Source of the DNA: Pseudomonadota bacterium
Lineage (GTDB): Bacteria > Desulfobacterota > Desulfobacteria > Desulfobacterales > Desulfobacteraceae
DNA: 64,000 nucleotides
Reading direction: 5' to 3'
Assembly (NCBI GenBank): GCA_018821535.1
Contig: JAHJLV010000016.1
Coordinates: 1 to 64,000 of the forward strand
In this document: piece by piece, positions 61,753-64,000 of the stretch
How the letters are laid out: every line of letters starts with the position of its first letter
Numbering within the stretch: the stretch's first letter is position 1
Made by a program: the position numbers and the translations under genes
Notes under the pieces: model-generated
Seen by the model: the letters and a program-made list of their open reading frames with translations, nothing else
Database searches by the model: none
What the model was told of the DNA's origin: nothing

Positions 61753-62838
61753 TTATGCTGTTTTCCGCATGGTAAATCCGATGAACAGACAAACGACAAA
61801 ACCAGTCACCACTGCGGCGATGCCATGGGGGCCCACGCCTGCCGGGGAACTGGCCAGCCCGAAATTATGGGCAAATCCGGCACCCACGATCATCCCGAAA
61901 ACAAAGACCGCGGCATCGCCATCGCCTTCACCGGCCAGAAAAAGCTGACGGCCCGGGCATCCGCCAGCAAGCGCAAAGGCAAGACCGGCCAGGGCCATGC
62001 CGATAAAATTCCAGATATGCACATTATGGGCAACCGGCTGTTTTTCAAACCCCAGGTTAAATTGGGCAAAGATCAGATTCATGACAAAGGCTGCCACAAC
62101 CAGAGCAATTACACCGGAAATCAGGTGGAGCTGCCTGAACAAAATCAGATCCCGAAAGGCTCCCATGGTGCAGAACCGGCTTCTCTGGGCGATAAAACCA
62201 ATGATCAGTCCGGCAATGAGTGCAATAAACAACGGCGCATGCATGGCTCCGGGCCCTTTGATACTGTAGAAGAGGATTCCGCTCTGGGGCTGCTGATCCA
62301 TCTGGGGGAAAATAAACATCAGGATTAAAAAACCTGCCATCACCAGCGGCATGAGCAGGCCGGCGGAAAAATGGGTTTTCTGGGTCCGCCCCAGATTATA
62401 CCCGTTTTTTAAAAACAACGTGCCGATCCATATGCCGGTGATCAGTCCTGCCAGCCCGAGAATCGCATTCAGATCTCCGCCGCTGAGCCGAAGCAGCGCC
62501 CGCCAAGGGCATCCCAGAAAAACAAGGGCACCGATCATGGCAAACACCCCGAGAATAAACCGGACAAAAGGTGCAGATCCGGTTCTGGCCCGATAATCCT
62601 TAAACAGCAGGGCAGCGGCCAGAGCGCCCAGCACAAATCCGATGATTTCCGGTCTTAAATACTGCACCACTGCAGCCCGGTGAAATCCAAGTGCACCGCT
62701 GATATCCCGTTCAAAGCAGGCCACGCAAATGCCCATATTGCCGGGATTCCCTAATTTTTGAAGCAACGGTGCCAGGATACCGATCACTGCGCCGACAACA
62801 ATGATCCCGGTCCGGGTACCAAAAAAATTTTTTGTCAT
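61753..62838 (-). CDS. yedE: YedE/YeeE-family selenium/sulfur membrane transporter
   Basis: 361 aa with about nine membrane helices. Conserved Cys lie in IAVACFERD-like GICVACFERDIS, LGCPWRALLRL, RSRFCTMGAF and GGCPGRQL, the pattern of YeeE/YedE transporters that pass thiosulfate or selenium species through a Cys relay. Its position next to a TusA-like carrier supports a role in delivering S or Se to the cytoplasm. First gene of the five-gene cluster. No selD or selA in this window. Confidence 0.9.
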   Translation of the reverse strand: MTKNFFGTRTGIIVVGAVIGILAPLLQKLGNPGNMGICVACFERDISGALGFHRAAVVQYLRPEIIGFVLGALAAALLFKDYRARTGSAPFVRFILGVFAMIGALVFLGCPWRALLRLSGGDLNAILGLAGLITGIWIGTLFLKNGYNLGRTQKTHFSAGLLMPLVMAGFLILMFIFPQMDQQPQSGILFYSIKGPGAMHAPLFIALIAGLIIGFIAQRSRFCTMGAFRDLILFRQLHLISGVIALVVAAFVMNLIFAQFNLGFEKQPVAHNVHIWNFIGMALAGLAFALAGGCPGRQLFLAGEGDGDAAVFVFGMIVGAGFAHNFGLASSPAGVGPHGIAAVVTGFVVCLFIGFTMRKTA

Positions 62839-63132
62839 GAATCCATCCTCCCTAAACAGTTTCTTTTGTTAATAAGACTCTGGGAAAAATCTATAGGAGA
62901 TGGGGTGTGTCCAGGTCAAATCGATAGTTCTGATGCGATTTTAAAAGACAATAGAGTATTTCAATACCCTGAGCTGATTCTCGTTGGATTTTATTACACA
63001 ATGCACAGGGTTACATCAGAACCATCAAGTTTCTGATATTTTTTCATTGGGTTTAAGTATTGCCATATGACAAGTTATTTGATAATAACCACCTAAAAAA
63101 ATAATAAATTTTGAAATATTCCCCAAGGTGAT
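62839..63132. other. divergent intergenic region between yedE and PBP1A
   Basis: About 290 bases with no gene. It must hold promoters for the minus-strand yedE cluster and plus-strand PBP1A. A weak TTGCCA about 70 nt before the PBP1A start is the best candidate on the plus side. No riboswitch or stable hairpin seen. Confidence 0.5.
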
Positions 63133-64000
63133 ATGGACAAAAGAAAAACAAAATCCCAGGTGCTCAAAAACAGAAGCCGGAAAAAAGGAACAAACCTGCT
63201 GCTTTCAATTATAAAATGGTTCCTGATCATCATTTTGATCACTGGCCTGGCAGGGGTTGCAGGAATGACAGGAATCTATTTTTACCTGAGCCGGGATTTG
63301 CCGAAGATAAACTCCATGGAGGACTATCGGCCGTCCACCGTCACCAGTGTTTTTTCCGATGATGGAAGAAAAATAGGAGAATTTTACGAAGAAAGAAGAA
63401 TTGTCATTCCGCTTTCCGATATGCCCAAAAACCTGATCAATGCCTTTGTTGCCGCGGAAGATTCACGGTTCCGGGAACACCCCGGCATTGATATTCTGTC
63501 TATTTTAAGAGCATTTTTTAAAAATTTCAAAGCCGGTACCATTGTTCAGGGCGGTTCCACCATTACCCAGCAGGTGACCAAATCCTTTTTGCTGACCCCG
63601 GAAAGAACCTATAAAAGAAAACTTAAGGAAGCCATTTTAGCCTACCGGATTGAAAAAAAATTTACCAAGGATGAAATTTTATATCTGTATTTAAACCAGA
63701 TCTATCTTGGGCACGGTGCCCACGGTGTTGAATCTGCCGCAGAAAATTATTTCGGCAAGCACACCAAAGACCTGAACCTTGCTGAATGTTCCATGCTGGC
63801 AGGTCTGCCCCAGGCTCCCAGCCGGTATTCGCCCTTCAGATTCCCGGACCGTGCAAAACAGCGCCAGATTTATGTACTCAACCGGATGAAAGATGACGGC
63901 CTGATCTCCAACCTTGAGGCCACAGAAGCCATCAATCTGAAGCTGGATATCAAGCCCAGAAAAAACTGGTTTATCGAACGGGTACCCTTCTATACAGAAC
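63133..64000 (+). CDS. penicillin-binding protein 1A, partial at window end
   Basis: The first 289 codons, open to the last base. A basic cytoplasmic tail (KRKTKSQ, KNRSRKKG) precedes one membrane helix (about residues 22-50). The GT51 domain has AAEDSRFREHPGID (catalytic Glu), IVQGGSTITQQVTKSF, IEKKFTKDEILYLYLNQIYLG and APSRYSPFRFP. The transpeptidase domain lies beyond the window. AAGGTGAT precedes the ATG. It is a second PBP1A, more E. coli-like in its start than the one at 11.8 kb. Confidence 0.94.
   Translation, partial: MDKRKTKSQVLKNRSRKKGTNLLLSIIKWFLIIILITGLAGVAGMTGIYFYLSRDLPKINSMEDYRPSTVTSVFSDDGRKIGEFYEERRIVIPLSDMPKNLINAFVAAEDSRFREHPGIDILSILRAFFKNFKAGTIVQGGSTITQQVTKSFLLTPERTYKRKLKEAILAYRIEKKFTKDEILYLYLNQIYLGHGAHGVESAAENYFGKHTKDLNLAECSMLAGLPQAPSRYSPFRFPDRAKQRQIYVLNRMKDDGLISNLEATEAINLKLDIKPRKNWFIERVPFYTE

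Noticed and set aside
1-64000. CRISPR array or prophage
   Set aside because: No regularly spaced repeat units, integrase, capsid or terminase genes were seen.

Overview
The window looks like chromosome from an anaerobic Gram-negative bacterium of the Desulfobacterales (sulfate-reducer) type. This is an inference, not a proven assignment. It rests on a lipoprotein transglycosylase, outer-membrane and PEP-CTERM-like proteins, a YedE/TusA/DUF3343 selenium-sulfur cluster, a large che operon with a HEAT/receiver protein, and a CoA-transferase/GNAT fusion. Most of the sequence is moderately AT-rich. The stretch 45.75-49.07 kb is visibly richer in G+C, with C/G-ending codons.

Layout. 0-4.3 kb: tRNA-Tyr and tRNA-Thr (minus), an MltD-type LysM transglycosylase, tRNA-Arg(CCT) and a U32 tRNA-hydroxylation protein. 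4.3-14.2 kb: a co-directional chemotaxis operon (cheA with two CheW-like regions and a receiver, cheW, cheB, cheR, a HEAT-repeat/receiver protein) that runs with one-base or 4-base overlaps into PBP1A and an ArgA-like acetyltransferase. 14.2-21.4 kb (minus): an AI-2E-type permease, gyrA with an acidic tail, radC overlapping gyrA, a small Cys-containing protein, pgk, an unknown protein, and a 51-aa membrane peptide. 21.5-33 kb: thiolase, an NRDE protein, a frameshifted outer-membrane barrel, CNNM/CBS protein, MCP, CoA-transferase/GNAT fusion, acyl-CoA synthetase, a Dus enzyme and Usp. 33-45.3 kb (minus): a secreted ester-hydrolase locus (GntR regulator with a perfect 24-bp operator, two tandem type-B carboxylesterases, a lipase), then a giant secreted repeat protein, an alpha/beta hydrolase and an MFS exporter.

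45.3-49.24 kb: an apparent insertion. A G+C-rich block of alkaline phosphatase, VPxSA/PEP-CTERM-like protein and YibE/F membrane protein is bracketed by two 74-bp direct repeats that match at 65 of 74 positions. 49.2-55.5 kb: a small conserved protein, DUF1848, dusB, queF, then three poorly understood genes (a recombinase-tail-like protein with its own promoter and inverted repeat, an unknown 461-aa protein, a cytidylate-kinase-like protein). 55.5-59.8 kb (minus): hisI-hisG-aminotransferase-engB-era-HNH as a tight operon. 59.9-62.8 kb (minus): yedE, TusA-like, DUF3343, ribokinase-fold and CICC proteins, a compact Se/S-handling cluster. The window ends inside a second PBP1A gene.

The points most worth a second look are the repeat-flanked phosphatase island with a foldable leader, the Se/S cluster that contains a sugar-kinase-fold member, the esterase pair (one copy has lost its signal peptide by a 7-nt deletion, the other has a G9 tract in place of its ribosome-binding site), the GntR operator, and the orphan genes at 52-55.5 kb.
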